Shown here in pieces: positions 6,836-14,269 of a stretch of 20,545 bases of DNA (position 1 is its first letter; each line of letters begins with the position of its first letter). Origin of the DNA: a virus. The notes under the pieces are model-generated. The model was not told the DNA's origin. It saw only the letters and a list, made by a program, of their open reading frames with translations, and made no database searches. Made by a program: the position numbers and the translations under genes. The stretch lies in the IMG/VR virus record IMGVR_UViG_3300009374_000538, positions 1-20,545 of that record. The stretch is one strand, 5' to 3'.

Positions 6836-7491
6836 ACAGCGAAGGGGCCAGCTACATAGCGCCGAAAATGTGGAAGGGTGAAACCGCGATTGTAATTGGC
6901 GGCGGTCCTTCGCTGATTGGGATGGATTTGTGTCTTCCGTATCCGGGGCTTGAAAGATATTTTGATCGCAATCGTGTTATCGGGGTTAACAGCGCCTGTT
7001 ATTTCGGTCCGTCAATTGACGTCTGTTTTTTCGGAGACGCGAAATGGTACTGGCACAATCGGGATTATCTCCAGAAGGAATTTAGCGGATTGATGGTCAC
7101 GGTTAACGCCAGAGTTCCGGGCCGGGAACCGGGAGTGGAGAACGAGCCAAATGTGAATGTGATTCGCAGGGGTGGTTCGAGAGGGGTGCTGTTCGACGGA
7201 GATGCGATTTGCTGGAACAAATCCTCTGGAGGAGCAGCGATCAACCTGGCGGTGTTATTTGGGGCCAAGCGGATCGTCTTGCTTGGATACGACATGAAAC
7301 GGGGCGGTGGAATGAAAAACTTTATTCCGCATCATTGGGAGAGCACAAATTCAAACCCGTATGAAGGAATGATGATGACGATGGAGCATCTCAAAACCTT
7401 TACGGACAAACGGGGCATAGAGATCCTGAACGCAACGCCCGGATCGGCGCTGAATGTATTCCCAAAGGTGAATCTTCATGAATGTTGTTGA
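6820..7491 (+). CDS. MptE/DUF115-like Rossmann protein, copy 2 (putative sugar transferase)
   Basis: A 223-residue paralogue of the preceding gene, with the same landmarks in order: PKMW (15-18), GGGPSL (27-32), VNSACYFGPSIDVCFFGD, CWNKSSGGAAINLA, GAKRIVLLGYDM, and ILNATPGSA at the end. The two copies clearly share an ancestor but differ at many positions, so the duplication is not recent. The region after GYDM differs most (a NFIPHHW segment here, NWHKDHR in copy 1), which may reflect different acceptors. Start GTG 6820 lies inside copy 1. The gene overlaps the GT-D fusion gene by 14 bases. Function inferred as for copy 1. Confidence 0.8.
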   Translation: MGKTVNSEGASYIAPKMWKGETAIVIGGGPSLIGMDLCLPYPGLERYFDRNRVIGVNSACYFGPSIDVCFFGDAKWYWHNRDYLQKEFSGLMVTVNARVPGREPGVENEPNVNVIRRGGSRGVLFDGDAICWNKSSGGAAINLAVLFGAKRIVLLGYDMKRGGGMKNFIPHHWESTNSNPYEGMMMTMEHLKTFTDKRGIEILNATPGSALNVFPKVNLHECC

Positions 7492-8680
7492 AGAATTTGA
7501 AACTGTTAAGACTATAAAGGAAACCGGGGCCAGCATCGCCCGGTATGGTGACGGGGAACTGCGGTGTGCCGTTGGTAATTCCGCTTGTTTCCAAAAGTCA
7601 GATCCGGTTATGGCAAAAATGCTCAAGAAGATCCTCCGGGAAGACGTGCCGGGGTTGTTGGTTGGAATTCCAAGGATTGCCGGGCCAAAAGCTCATTTGT
7701 GGGAAAAGATAATGGCCAAGCCTTCATTCGCTGAGATGTTAAATCCCAAGCATCAGTATTATTCAGCGTTCATTACCCGGCCTGATTCTGCTCCACAGAT
7801 CGATACGGGCGAATATTGGACTATGTGTAAATCCCTTTGGGAAGACCGGAACGTTGTGATGGTTGAAGGGACAGCGAAAAGATTCAGCAAGGGCAAGAAC
7901 GTATTTGACAATGCGAAGTCTGTTACAATTATTAGTGGGCCAAGCAAAGACGCCTTTGTGGAACTGGATCGGCTGACGAAAAAGGTTCTGGTTCATGACC
8001 CTGACGATTGCGTTGTGATCCTTTCGTTAGGCCCAACGGCTACCATCCTTGCGTATCAGCTTCATAAACACGGATATCAGGCGCTGGATATGGGTCACTG
8101 GTCGTCATTCTATAATCGGGCGCATCCCAAATCAAAGATCAAGGGTGTGGGGATGGTGATCACCGATTATCACCGGGATCAAAACCGTCAGCTTCATCGA
8201 AAGGACTATGGCGGCAGCGGATACAAATGGTCAAAGTTTGTTTATGATTTGATCGTGGGTTATAAGCTGAAGGGGTGGCTGGACTACGGTTGCGGTCAGT
8301 CCACGTTGTACAAGGAGTTCAAAAAGTTCCACAAGAAATGTAAAGTGGGCTACATTGAATATGATCCCGCCATACCTAAAAAGTCATGGCTCCCAATTTC
8401 ACGAGAGTTGGTGAGTTGTACGGATGTTCTGGAACATATCGAACCTGAGCTTTTGGATAATGTTTTAACGCACATATTTCAGCTGGCGAAAAAAGTGGTG
8501 TTTCTTGTTATTGCTTTGAACCCGGCCAACAAGGAATATCCAGACGGGCGGAACACACATCTGATTTTAGAATCTCCTGCTTGGTGGGTTGAGAAGTTGG
8601 CAAGACCGGGTTGGCGTATGCGGAGATTCAAAGCAGAGCGGACAGAAAAGGATCTGGTGATTGTTATGGTGAAAGAATGA
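7478..8680 (+). CDS. Two-domain enzyme: GT-D type glycosyltransferase fused to a class I methyltransferase
   Basis: A 400-residue protein. Residues 1-215 carry the GT-D (DUF1792-like) pattern: SIARYGDGEL (19-28, with the DGE motif), a VGIPR segment (62-66), LGPTATILAY (184-193) and QALDMGH (201-207). GT-D enzymes transfer sugars from nucleotide-sugars, known from serine-rich-repeat adhesin glycosylation. Residues about 255-400 are a SAM-dependent methyltransferase: DYGCGQ (269-274, motif I), YIEYDP (292-297) and CTDVLEHIEP (314-323). The join suggests one polypeptide that adds a sugar and methylates the glycan. No frameshift or stop lies between the halves. ATG 7478 has an AAAGGTG ribosome site. 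The stop overlaps the next ATG (ATGA). Confidence 0.85.
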   Translation: MNVVEEFETVKTIKETGASIARYGDGELRCAVGNSACFQKSDPVMAKMLKKILREDVPGLLVGIPRIAGPKAHLWEKIMAKPSFAEMLNPKHQYYSAFITRPDSAPQIDTGEYWTMCKSLWEDRNVVMVEGTAKRFSKGKNVFDNAKSVTIISGPSKDAFVELDRLTKKVLVHDPDDCVVILSLGPTATILAYQLHKHGYQALDMGHWSSFYNRAHPKSKIKGVGMVITDYHRDQNRQLHRKDYGGSGYKWSKFVYDLIVGYKLKGWLDYGCGQSTLYKEFKKFHKKCKVGYIEYDPAIPKKSWLPISRELVSCTDVLEHIEPELLDNVLTHIFQLAKKVVFLVIALNPANKEYPDGRNTHLILESPAWWVEKLARPGWRMRRFKAERTEKDLVIVMVKE

Positions 8681-9336
8681 AGCAGATGAAACAAATGGAG
8701 GGATGGTGGTGGCCTGATATGGCGAATGAGCGGCATGTACGGTTTTCTCTCACCCGTATTAAGTCTCTTCAGGCCGTTCTGAAGTATTGGAAACGCACAA
8801 GGTCAGTTATACAGGCTGGGGGCAGTTACGGGGTTTGGCCGAAGATGTTGGCAAAGAAGTATGACAACGTTTATACGTTCGAACCTGATGCGGTATCTTT
8901 CCGCTGTCTTTGCCGGAATTGCCCGGAGAAAAACATCCACGCTTTCCGGGCTGCGCTCGGTTATCGAAAGGAGTGTTTGACGATTCGGCCCAAAAGTTTC
9001 ACTGCCCACCGGGTGATTGGAGTGGGGGCCACGGTTGGAATAAGGGTTGATGATATCGGCTGGCCCAGATGTGATGCGATCCTGTTGGATGTGGAGGGGT
9101 TTGAGCCGTATGTTCTTCAGGCGGCCAAATCCACCATCCATACGTTCCGCCCGTTGGTGTTGGTTGAGATTCGTCCTGAGATGTTCAAGTTTTACGGATT
9201 GAAAGATGGCGCTTGTGAATCGTTCATGGAGAATATGGGATATATCGAAGTGGCCAATATTCAATGCGATAAGATTTTTGTTCATCATCTCGAAATGAAA
9301 CATTGGAAAAGACCGTTGGACGGGAAAGGGAAGTGA
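8677..9336 (+). CDS. FkbM family SAM-dependent methyltransferase
   Basis: A 219-residue protein with AGGSYGVWP (47-55, SAM-binding motif I), YTFEPD (66-71) and LLDVEGFEP (136-144), the marker of FkbM methyltransferases. These typically O-methylate sugars or polyketides and are frequent in capsule, O-antigen and flagellin glycan loci. The ATG at 8677 overlaps the previous TGA by four bases; an in-frame upstream start at 8611 is rejected because it would overlap the GT-D fusion far more. The start of the next gene overlaps the stop by one base (TGATG). Likely methylates a sugar made or transferred by its neighbours. Confidence 0.86.
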   Translation: MKQMKQMEGWWWPDMANERHVRFSLTRIKSLQAVLKYWKRTRSVIQAGGSYGVWPKMLAKKYDNVYTFEPDAVSFRCLCRNCPEKNIHAFRAALGYRKECLTIRPKSFTAHRVIGVGATVGIRVDDIGWPRCDAILLDVEGFEPYVLQAAKSTIHTFRPLVLVEIRPEMFKFYGLKDGACESFMENMGYIEVANIQCDKIFVHHLEMKHWKRPLDGKGK

Positions 9337-10097
9337 TGAAAGATTTGACGCTCATTGTTCCGTATTACGACAGCCCGGATATGTTTCAGGTTCAGCAAGA
9401 GAACTGGATGAGTTATCCAGAGAAGATCCGGGACCGAATGGAGTTCATCGTTGTGGATGATTGTTCTCAGGAGTTATACGCCAGAGACAACGTGATATTT
9501 CCTCCGGGTTTCCCGTTTCGATTGTTCTTTATTACAGAACATATGTTATGGAATTGGGAAGCAGCCCGGAACATTGGCGCCAAACACGCAGAGGGCAAGT
9601 GGTTGTTTCTAACGGATATGGATCACCTGTTACCGCCTAAAAGTTGCGGGAAGATCTTTGACCGAATTGATAACGGGCTTTCAGTTAACAAGCCCATGGA
9701 GGAACGGTTTTTTTATACGGTGGACCGGGTCAATGCGCCAGACTTAACTATGTACAAGAACCACCCAAACACGTATCTTCTTACACGTGAACTGTATTGG
9801 TACATAGGCGGATATGATGAGGAGTTTAACATCATCACCGGGGGCATATACGGCATGGACGGTCCTTTTCGCAGGTGGGCGGAGAAGATGACAGACGGGA
9901 ATATCCATCTGGATGGAATTCCAATTGTTCGGTATCCGAGGGAAATTGTGGCTGATGCCTCTTGTACTTTGCCACGGAAGACCGGGCGCAATGAAGCGGA
10001 TCTGAAAGCGGTTCGGGCGCTGGCCCGTCGAAAGATGGTGAAGGAAATTATGCCAACGGTTTTGAAATCGTCATATACAGAGGAGAAATGGGAATGA
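9336..10097 (+). CDS. GT-A fold glycosyltransferase (GT2-like)
   Basis: A 253-residue protein with the GT2-type opening LTLIVPYYDSP (4-14), IVVDDCS (38-44), the donor-side AARNIGAKHAEGKWL (76-90), and FLTDMDH (91-97), whose DMD is the metal and nucleotide-sugar binding DxD motif. GGYDEEF (158-164) matches the acceptor-side motif of galactosyl/GalNAc-type GT2 enzymes. No membrane segments, so it is soluble, unlike many lipid-linked GTs. ATG 9336 lies in the stop of the FkbM gene behind GGGAAAGGGAAG. Sugar and acceptor unknown. Confidence 0.85.
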   Translation: MKDLTLIVPYYDSPDMFQVQQENWMSYPEKIRDRMEFIVVDDCSQELYARDNVIFPPGFPFRLFFITEHMLWNWEAARNIGAKHAEGKWLFLTDMDHLLPPKSCGKIFDRIDNGLSVNKPMEERFFYTVDRVNAPDLTMYKNHPNTYLLTRELYWYIGGYDEEFNIITGGIYGMDGPFRRWAEKMTDGNIHLDGIPIVRYPREIVADASCTLPRKTGRNEADLKAVRALARRKMVKEIMPTVLKSSYTEEKWE

Positions 10098-10665
10098 GTT
10101 TAGCTACAATCACAGCTGATATCGATCAGCGCCCGGTGTTAGAGCATTTGGTCAATTCTCACGGATGGAAGAAGGGCGCTGAAGTTGGACTCCTTCGGGG
10201 CAAGACGTTTTTCCATATGCTGAAGACATTCCCGAATCTTCGACTGGTTGGAATAGATCCGTGGTTGACTGGTCTTCCGGGTTTCGGAGACAAAAATGGG
10301 AGAAGGGCTTTAACGCTTACAACGTTAACTTCATGGACGAATACGCTGAAAGGGTCACAACGGAAGCAAAAAAGCCCGGATACGATGGCAGAGCAGAAAT
10401 TCATCGCATGACGTCTCTGGAAGCTGGAGAGATGTTTCCAAATGAGACGTTTGATTATGTTTTCATTGACGGAGATCACCGGGAGTCTTTTGTCAGGGCG
10501 GATATTGCGGTCTGGGCACCGAAAGTGAAGCCAGATGGTTGGTTGATTGGACACGATTCGATAATCCCATCTGTTCAAAGGGCGGTTTGCGCGTTGCTGC
10601 CGGGCTGGCGGCCATATACAGGATCTGTTTGGGCGATACCGAAAAGAGAGATCAAATGGGCTTGA
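10094..10665 (+). pseudogene. Class I SAM methyltransferase interrupted by a single-base frameshift
   Basis: The N-terminal frame gives MSLATITADI..., AEVGLLRGK (29-37, motif I) and VGIDPW (52-57), then degenerates and stops at 10411 (105 residues). The same protein continues in the -1 frame with KWEKGFNAYN, then FDYVFIDGDH and KPDGWLIGHD, ending at 10665. The two halves join at the A-run of CAAAAAT at 10291-10297; adding one A restores a 190-residue Methyltransf_24-like enzyme. The cause may be a sequencing or assembly error in the homopolymer, a real mutation, or less likely recoding. Start ATG 10094 overlaps the previous stop (ATGA) with AGGAG eight bases upstream; ATG 10088 is too close to that site. 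If real, loss also breaks translational coupling to the next gene. Confidence 0.78.
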
Positions 10666-11288
10666 AGACTGAATATTTAAAATTCATGTTCGATAAGGTT
10701 TTGGGTTTTGATATTCCGCCACGGAAACATTATGCTATGTTGGAATTGGGAAATCAACGGATGAAGTACGGAGATGAGACGCTTTGGCCGTTTATTAATA
10801 CCATCAAGCTGTTTTCAAAGCAGCCGTTTACAGGCAAGGAATTTTTTACAAAGTTAGGTTATCATCATATCAGTATTGATTTGAATGGATTCGACGGGTC
10901 GCAGAGAATGAATTTGGCAACGCCGATTGTGGCTGAAAATCTTCTCTTTCAATTTGAAGTTCTGACAAACTTCGGGACCACCGAGCACGTGACGGATCAA
11001 TATCAATGTTTTCGAAATATAGACAACCTCGTGAAAGATAACGGGTATATGGTTCACCTTGTGCCGGCCAGAGGGAGAGGGACTGCGCATGGGCGGTGGC
11101 ATTATACTTTAGCGTTTTTTGCGATGCTGTCTGATCTGGCCGGTTATGAAATTGTTGCAGGTCCGGGTGTCCATTATTTTGGAAAGCCCGGTAATTTATA
11201 TATCACTTGTGGATACAAAAAGAAACGGGGCCATAATTTTATGAACCGCAAAGATTTTCCAATTGGGTTAATTGATAAAAATGAATAG
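10656..11288 (+). CDS. Methyltransferase-like protein
   Basis: A 210-residue protein with features of a class I SAM methyltransferase: MLELGNQ (28-34) at the motif I position, HISIDLNG (71-78) resembling motif II, and FEVLTNFGTTEHV (100-112), then DNGYMVHLVP (128-137) like the post-motif strand. Motif I lacks the usual GxGxG, so SAM binding is less certain than for the FkbM gene. Such divergent forms occur in polysaccharide and phage loci. ATG 10656 overlaps the end of the frameshifted methyltransferase gene; an earlier in-frame TTG would run far into it. Likely acts on a sugar or lipid-linked glycan; substrate unknown. Confidence 0.72.
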   Translation: MGLKTEYLKFMFDKVLGFDIPPRKHYAMLELGNQRMKYGDETLWPFINTIKLFSKQPFTGKEFFTKLGYHHISIDLNGFDGSQRMNLATPIVAENLLFQFEVLTNFGTTEHVTDQYQCFRNIDNLVKDNGYMVHLVPARGRGTAHGRWHYTLAFFAMLSDLAGYEIVAGPGVHYFGKPGNLYITCGYKKKRGHNFMNRKDFPIGLIDKNE

Positions 11289-11955
11289 GCCGATTGTCAT
11301 ATTGGGTTGTCCTCGTTCCGGGACTTCGTTGACTACTGGATGCTTTCATGTTTGTGGGGCTTGGGTGGGTCGATGTAGACCGGGAGACAAACGAAATCCA
11401 AAGGGCTATTTTGAAAACTTTCTGATTAACAATATCGTTTATATGGCCAATGAAAATATTCTGCCTGAAGAGATCCGGGCGCTAATTGTTGCTGCGATGG
11501 GCGCTCAAAAATATCGGGGTGGACCATGGGCGGTTAAGTTCGGGATTCATGTTGAAGCGGTTGAGCGGCTGGCACCTTTAAAGCCGGTCTGGGTTCTGGT
11601 TAGGCGGAATGTGAACGATATTGTCCAATCGCAAATACGCTCATTTGAATTGCGTCAGGAAATGAATCAGGTCGAACAGGACAAAAAGTTTGATGTTACC
11701 AAATCGCTTTCTAAGGCAATCCGGGCGAATCAGTTTCTGACGCAGGTCCGGGACAAATATCAGGATTCAGCTTTTGACATTTGGCCTTCGGATTTGATGA
11801 ACGGTAATTTTAAGGGTTTCAAAAAAGCGATCTCGTATTATGGTCAGGGGATGAATTTGGATCGTTCAAAGTTGAACGAGTTTATTGAACGCGCTCATTG
11901 GCATTTCGATACAAAGGAACGAGATGATTTCAGTGGTCACGTGGAAATGGAATAA
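11281..11955 (+). CDS. Sulfotransferase-like protein, copy 1
   Basis: A 224-residue P-loop protein. VILGCPRSGTSLTTG (6-20) is the 5'-phosphosulfate binding loop of PAPS-dependent sulfotransferases. VLVRRNVNDIVQS (105-117) fits the 3'-phosphate binding motif (Arg, then Asp-Ile-Val). KGYFENFLIN (41-50) is shared with the second copy at 13553. The family moves sulfate from PAPS to hydroxyls of sugars or other acceptors. No PAPS-making genes are present, so the host would supply the donor. ATG 11281 lies in the end of the methyltransferase-like gene; its ribosome site is weak, suggesting coupling. A kinase reading of the P-loop is less likely because of the CPRSGTS signature. Confidence 0.8.
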   Translation: MNRPIVILGCPRSGTSLTTGCFHVCGAWVGRCRPGDKRNPKGYFENFLINNIVYMANENILPEEIRALIVAAMGAQKYRGGPWAVKFGIHVEAVERLAPLKPVWVLVRRNVNDIVQSQIRSFELRQEMNQVEQDKKFDVTKSLSKAIRANQFLTQVRDKYQDSAFDIWPSDLMNGNFKGFKKAISYYGQGMNLDRSKLNEFIERAHWHFDTKERDDFSGHVEME

Positions 11956-12904
11956 CGGGTTACACCCAAAGAAAGGGCTGGTGTTCGGATCGAAGCATGT
12001 GAACGTCCTATACAGTATGATCTGGCGCCACCTTCATGTTCCATTTCGTTTCTTTTGTATCACGGATGATTCTCTTGGGCTTCACCCGGCCATCGTTCCT
12101 TTTAAGTTGTGGGATGATTATTCAGATACACCGGGATGTTTTCGGCGGCTGAAGATCTTTTCCACCGAGATGAAAAAATATTTTGGAGATCGGATATTGT
12201 CTGTGGATTTGGATTGCGTCATAACAGGAGACATCACCTCACTGGTCGAACGGGATGAAGACTTTGTTATCTGGGGAGAAGAATGGCGCAAGACAAAATA
12301 CTGCGGGTCATTATTCCTTTTGCGGACTGGAAGCAGAGCGCAGGTTTGGGAGGGCTTTAATCTGGAACAGTATCCGCCCAGACGCGATAAAATGTATCCG
12401 AAAGGAACAGACCAGTGGCGGATTTCTGATTGTTTGTATCCGGGAGAAGCAACCTACACCTCAAGGGACGGGATATACAACCTTGAGTTTGACGTTCGAG
12501 TGAATATGAACAAGCGTCATATGCCGAAAGTCCGGGCACAACGGGACCAGACAAGAAGGGAAGTGGGGAAGCTGAACAATCGGATCAAACGAGTTCAAGC
12601 GGAACTGGATGCGGATCTTCCAAGAAAATATTCGTCGAAGTTTCGGCAGAAAAAGTGGGAGACTTTAGAACGGGAACGTCAAGAACGGGATTACAAAGAT
12701 TTGAGTGAGCGACGTGCGAAGTTATTTGGATCACTCCCGGAGAACAAAGGCGTTGTTCACCGGGGCAAAAAGCGAATAAAGGTGAAGGGCGGAGACGGAC
12801 TTTTGCCCGATAATTCCCGGATTGTTTTTTTCAATGGAAAGTATGACCCATCACAGGACTGGTTACAAGAGGAGTTGCCGTGGATAAAAGACCATTGGAG
12901 ATAA
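11924..12904 (+). CDS. GT-A glycosyltransferase with a charged coiled-coil insertion
   Basis: A 326-residue protein. ISVVTWKWN (2-10), a KHVNVLY segment (24-30), RFFCITDD (42-49), GCFRRLK (71-77) and ILSVDLDCVITGD (91-103, with the DxD motif) mark a phage-borne GT-A family related to GT8/GT32-type enzymes. The closing motif SRIVFFNGKYDP (298-309) and PWIKDHWR (319-326) are also typical. Between DGIYNLEFD (182-190) and the closing motif lies about 100 residues dominated by Arg, Lys, Glu and Gln (193-290), which looks like a coiled coil and is absent from the sister gene at 12880. ATG 11924 has AAGGA six bases upstream and sits in the sulfotransferase gene. Sugar unknown. Confidence 0.82.
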   Translation: MISVVTWKWNNGLHPKKGLVFGSKHVNVLYSMIWRHLHVPFRFFCITDDSLGLHPAIVPFKLWDDYSDTPGCFRRLKIFSTEMKKYFGDRILSVDLDCVITGDITSLVERDEDFVIWGEEWRKTKYCGSLFLLRTGSRAQVWEGFNLEQYPPRRDKMYPKGTDQWRISDCLYPGEATYTSRDGIYNLEFDVRVNMNKRHMPKVRAQRDQTRREVGKLNNRIKRVQAELDADLPRKYSSKFRQKKWETLERERQERDYKDLSERRAKLFGSLPENKGVVHRGKKRIKVKGGDGLLPDNSRIVFFNGKYDPSQDWLQEELPWIKDHWR

Positions 12905-13560
12905 CTGTCTGTTGTTTCTTTTGGGGTGATTGGTGTGAACCACACGGGCCAGATTATGTCAACCGGCTTTTCCGGGGCGTGAAAAAGCATTTGACCGTTC
13001 CTCATAGGTTCGTTTGTTTTACTGACCGTTTGATAGGTCACAAATTGGAGTCTGGGATTGAGACAATCAAATTCGATCTTCCACGGTGGGATTGGAACTT
13101 GCGGAAATCGTTTCTATTTAATCCAAATAACGGATTAAAGGGAAGGGTTGTCTGTTTGGATTTGGATGTCGTTATCGTGGCGGATTTTGGCGATTTAGCC
13201 GGTTATGACGGTTGGTTCGCCACCTGTGAGGCAGCGTACCGGAAGAAGAAGTGCGGCGGCAGCATTATCGGGTTTGAAGCCGGTGATAAACAGCTTCAGG
13301 AATTACTCTGGAACCCGTTGTTGCGGGACCGAAAAATCATTGAACAACAGACGATGGGATCTGAACGAAAGTATTTCAATCAAAGGCTTCCAATGTCGCA
13401 GATCGACTTTTGGCAACAGCTGTATCCGGGGAAAGTTCTGAGCTACAAGCTGGATTGTAAAGAGGGGTTGCCGGACGGGGCTTCAATAGTTCGTTTTCAC
13501 GGAAGACCGAGACCACACGAAGTTAATGATGACTGGGTGAAGGAACATTGGTATGGATGA
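12880..13560 (+). CDS. GT-A glycosyltransferase, sister of the preceding gene
   Basis: A 226-residue protein with the same core as the gene before it: YVNRLFRGVKKHL (26-38), HRFVCFTD (42-49), RVVCLDLDVVIVAD (89-102, DxD at 94-96) and the closing SIVRFHGRPRP and WVKEHW. It lacks the charged insertion of its neighbour. The GTG start at 12880 sits behind AAGAGGAG inside the preceding gene (25-base overlap). Soluble, no membrane segments. The two may add successive sugars. The next gene starts eight bases before its stop. Confidence 0.82.
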   Translation: MDKRPLEITVCCFFWGDWCEPHGPDYVNRLFRGVKKHLTVPHRFVCFTDRLIGHKLESGIETIKFDLPRWDWNLRKSFLFNPNNGLKGRVVCLDLDVVIVADFGDLAGYDGWFATCEAAYRKKKCGGSIIGFEAGDKQLQELLWNPLLRDRKIIEQQTMGSERKYFNQRLPMSQIDFWQQLYPGKVLSYKLDCKEGLPDGASIVRFHGRPRPHEVNDDWVKEHWYG

Positions 13561-14269
13561 AGTAAAGAAAACCATGAGCGATATAGACAGGCCCATTCTG
13601 ATTACGGGGTGCGCCAGATCCGGGACCAGTATGACAGCCGGCATTATTGCTTTGTCCGGGGCGTGGGGCGGTCAGGTAGCAGGGCCAACGAATCAAAATC
13701 GGAAAGGGATGTTTGAGAATTCCAAAATCAGGCGGACAATTGTGAAGCCGTTTTTGAAATCTTTGGGTTGCGATCCTATGGGCCAAGATCCTCTCCCGGA
13801 TATAGATGCGGTGAAGCTGGTTACGTGGAAGACTGTATACAACTGGCGTAAGCGGATCAAGGGTGTGATTCTACATCAGGGCTATGAGGGCGGCATTTGG
13901 TATTACAAAGGGGCGAAGATGGCGAACCACTGGCCCATCTGGTCAAGGGCTTTCCCGTATGCCCGGTGGATTGTTGTTAGGCGGAAAAGTGACGAGATTG
14001 TGAAGTCCTGCTTGAAGACAAGTTTCATGCGGGCTTTTAAAACTAGTGAGGGCTGGTTTAGGTGGGTTGACTATCACAAGGACCGATTTCTGGAAATGGA
14101 AGAAGCAGGAATGGATATTCAGTACGTCTGGCCCCAAAAGATGATTGATTTCGATCTCTCGGAGATCAAAGGCGTTGTTCAGCATTTAGGACTTCGGTGG
14201 GATCGGGAAAAAATTGAGAAATTTATCGAACCGGCGTTGTGGTCAGGAGGACAAAGCAATGGCAAATAG
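13553..14269 (+). CDS. Sulfotransferase-like protein, copy 2
   Basis: A 238-residue P-loop protein homologous to the gene at 11281. LITGCARSGTSMTAG (16-30) is the phosphosulfate loop, with Ala replacing the usual Pro. NRKGMFENSKIRR (49-61) corresponds to the KGYFEN block of copy 1, and VVRRKSDEIVKS (141-152) is the second PAPS motif. The middle is richer in aromatic residues than copy 1, suggesting a different acceptor. ATG 13553 has AAGGA eight bases upstream. Its last 11 bases overlap the head-tail connector gene, making it the final member of the cassette and tying it to virion genes. Confidence 0.8.
   Translation: MDEVKKTMSDIDRPILITGCARSGTSMTAGIIALSGAWGGQVAGPTNQNRKGMFENSKIRRTIVKPFLKSLGCDPMGQDPLPDIDAVKLVTWKTVYNWRKRIKGVILHQGYEGGIWYYKGAKMANHWPIWSRAFPYARWIVVRRKSDEIVKSCLKTSFMRAFKTSEGWFRWVDYHKDRFLEMEEAGMDIQYVWPQKMIDFDLSEIKGVVQHLGLRWDREKIEKFIEPALWSGGQSNGK

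Noticed and set aside
10291-10297. CAAAAAT as a programmed -1 frameshift site in the methyltransferase gene
   Set aside because: It is not an X_XXY_YYZ heptamer, has no strong downstream stem that I can see, and no in-frame stop near it; an indel is simpler.
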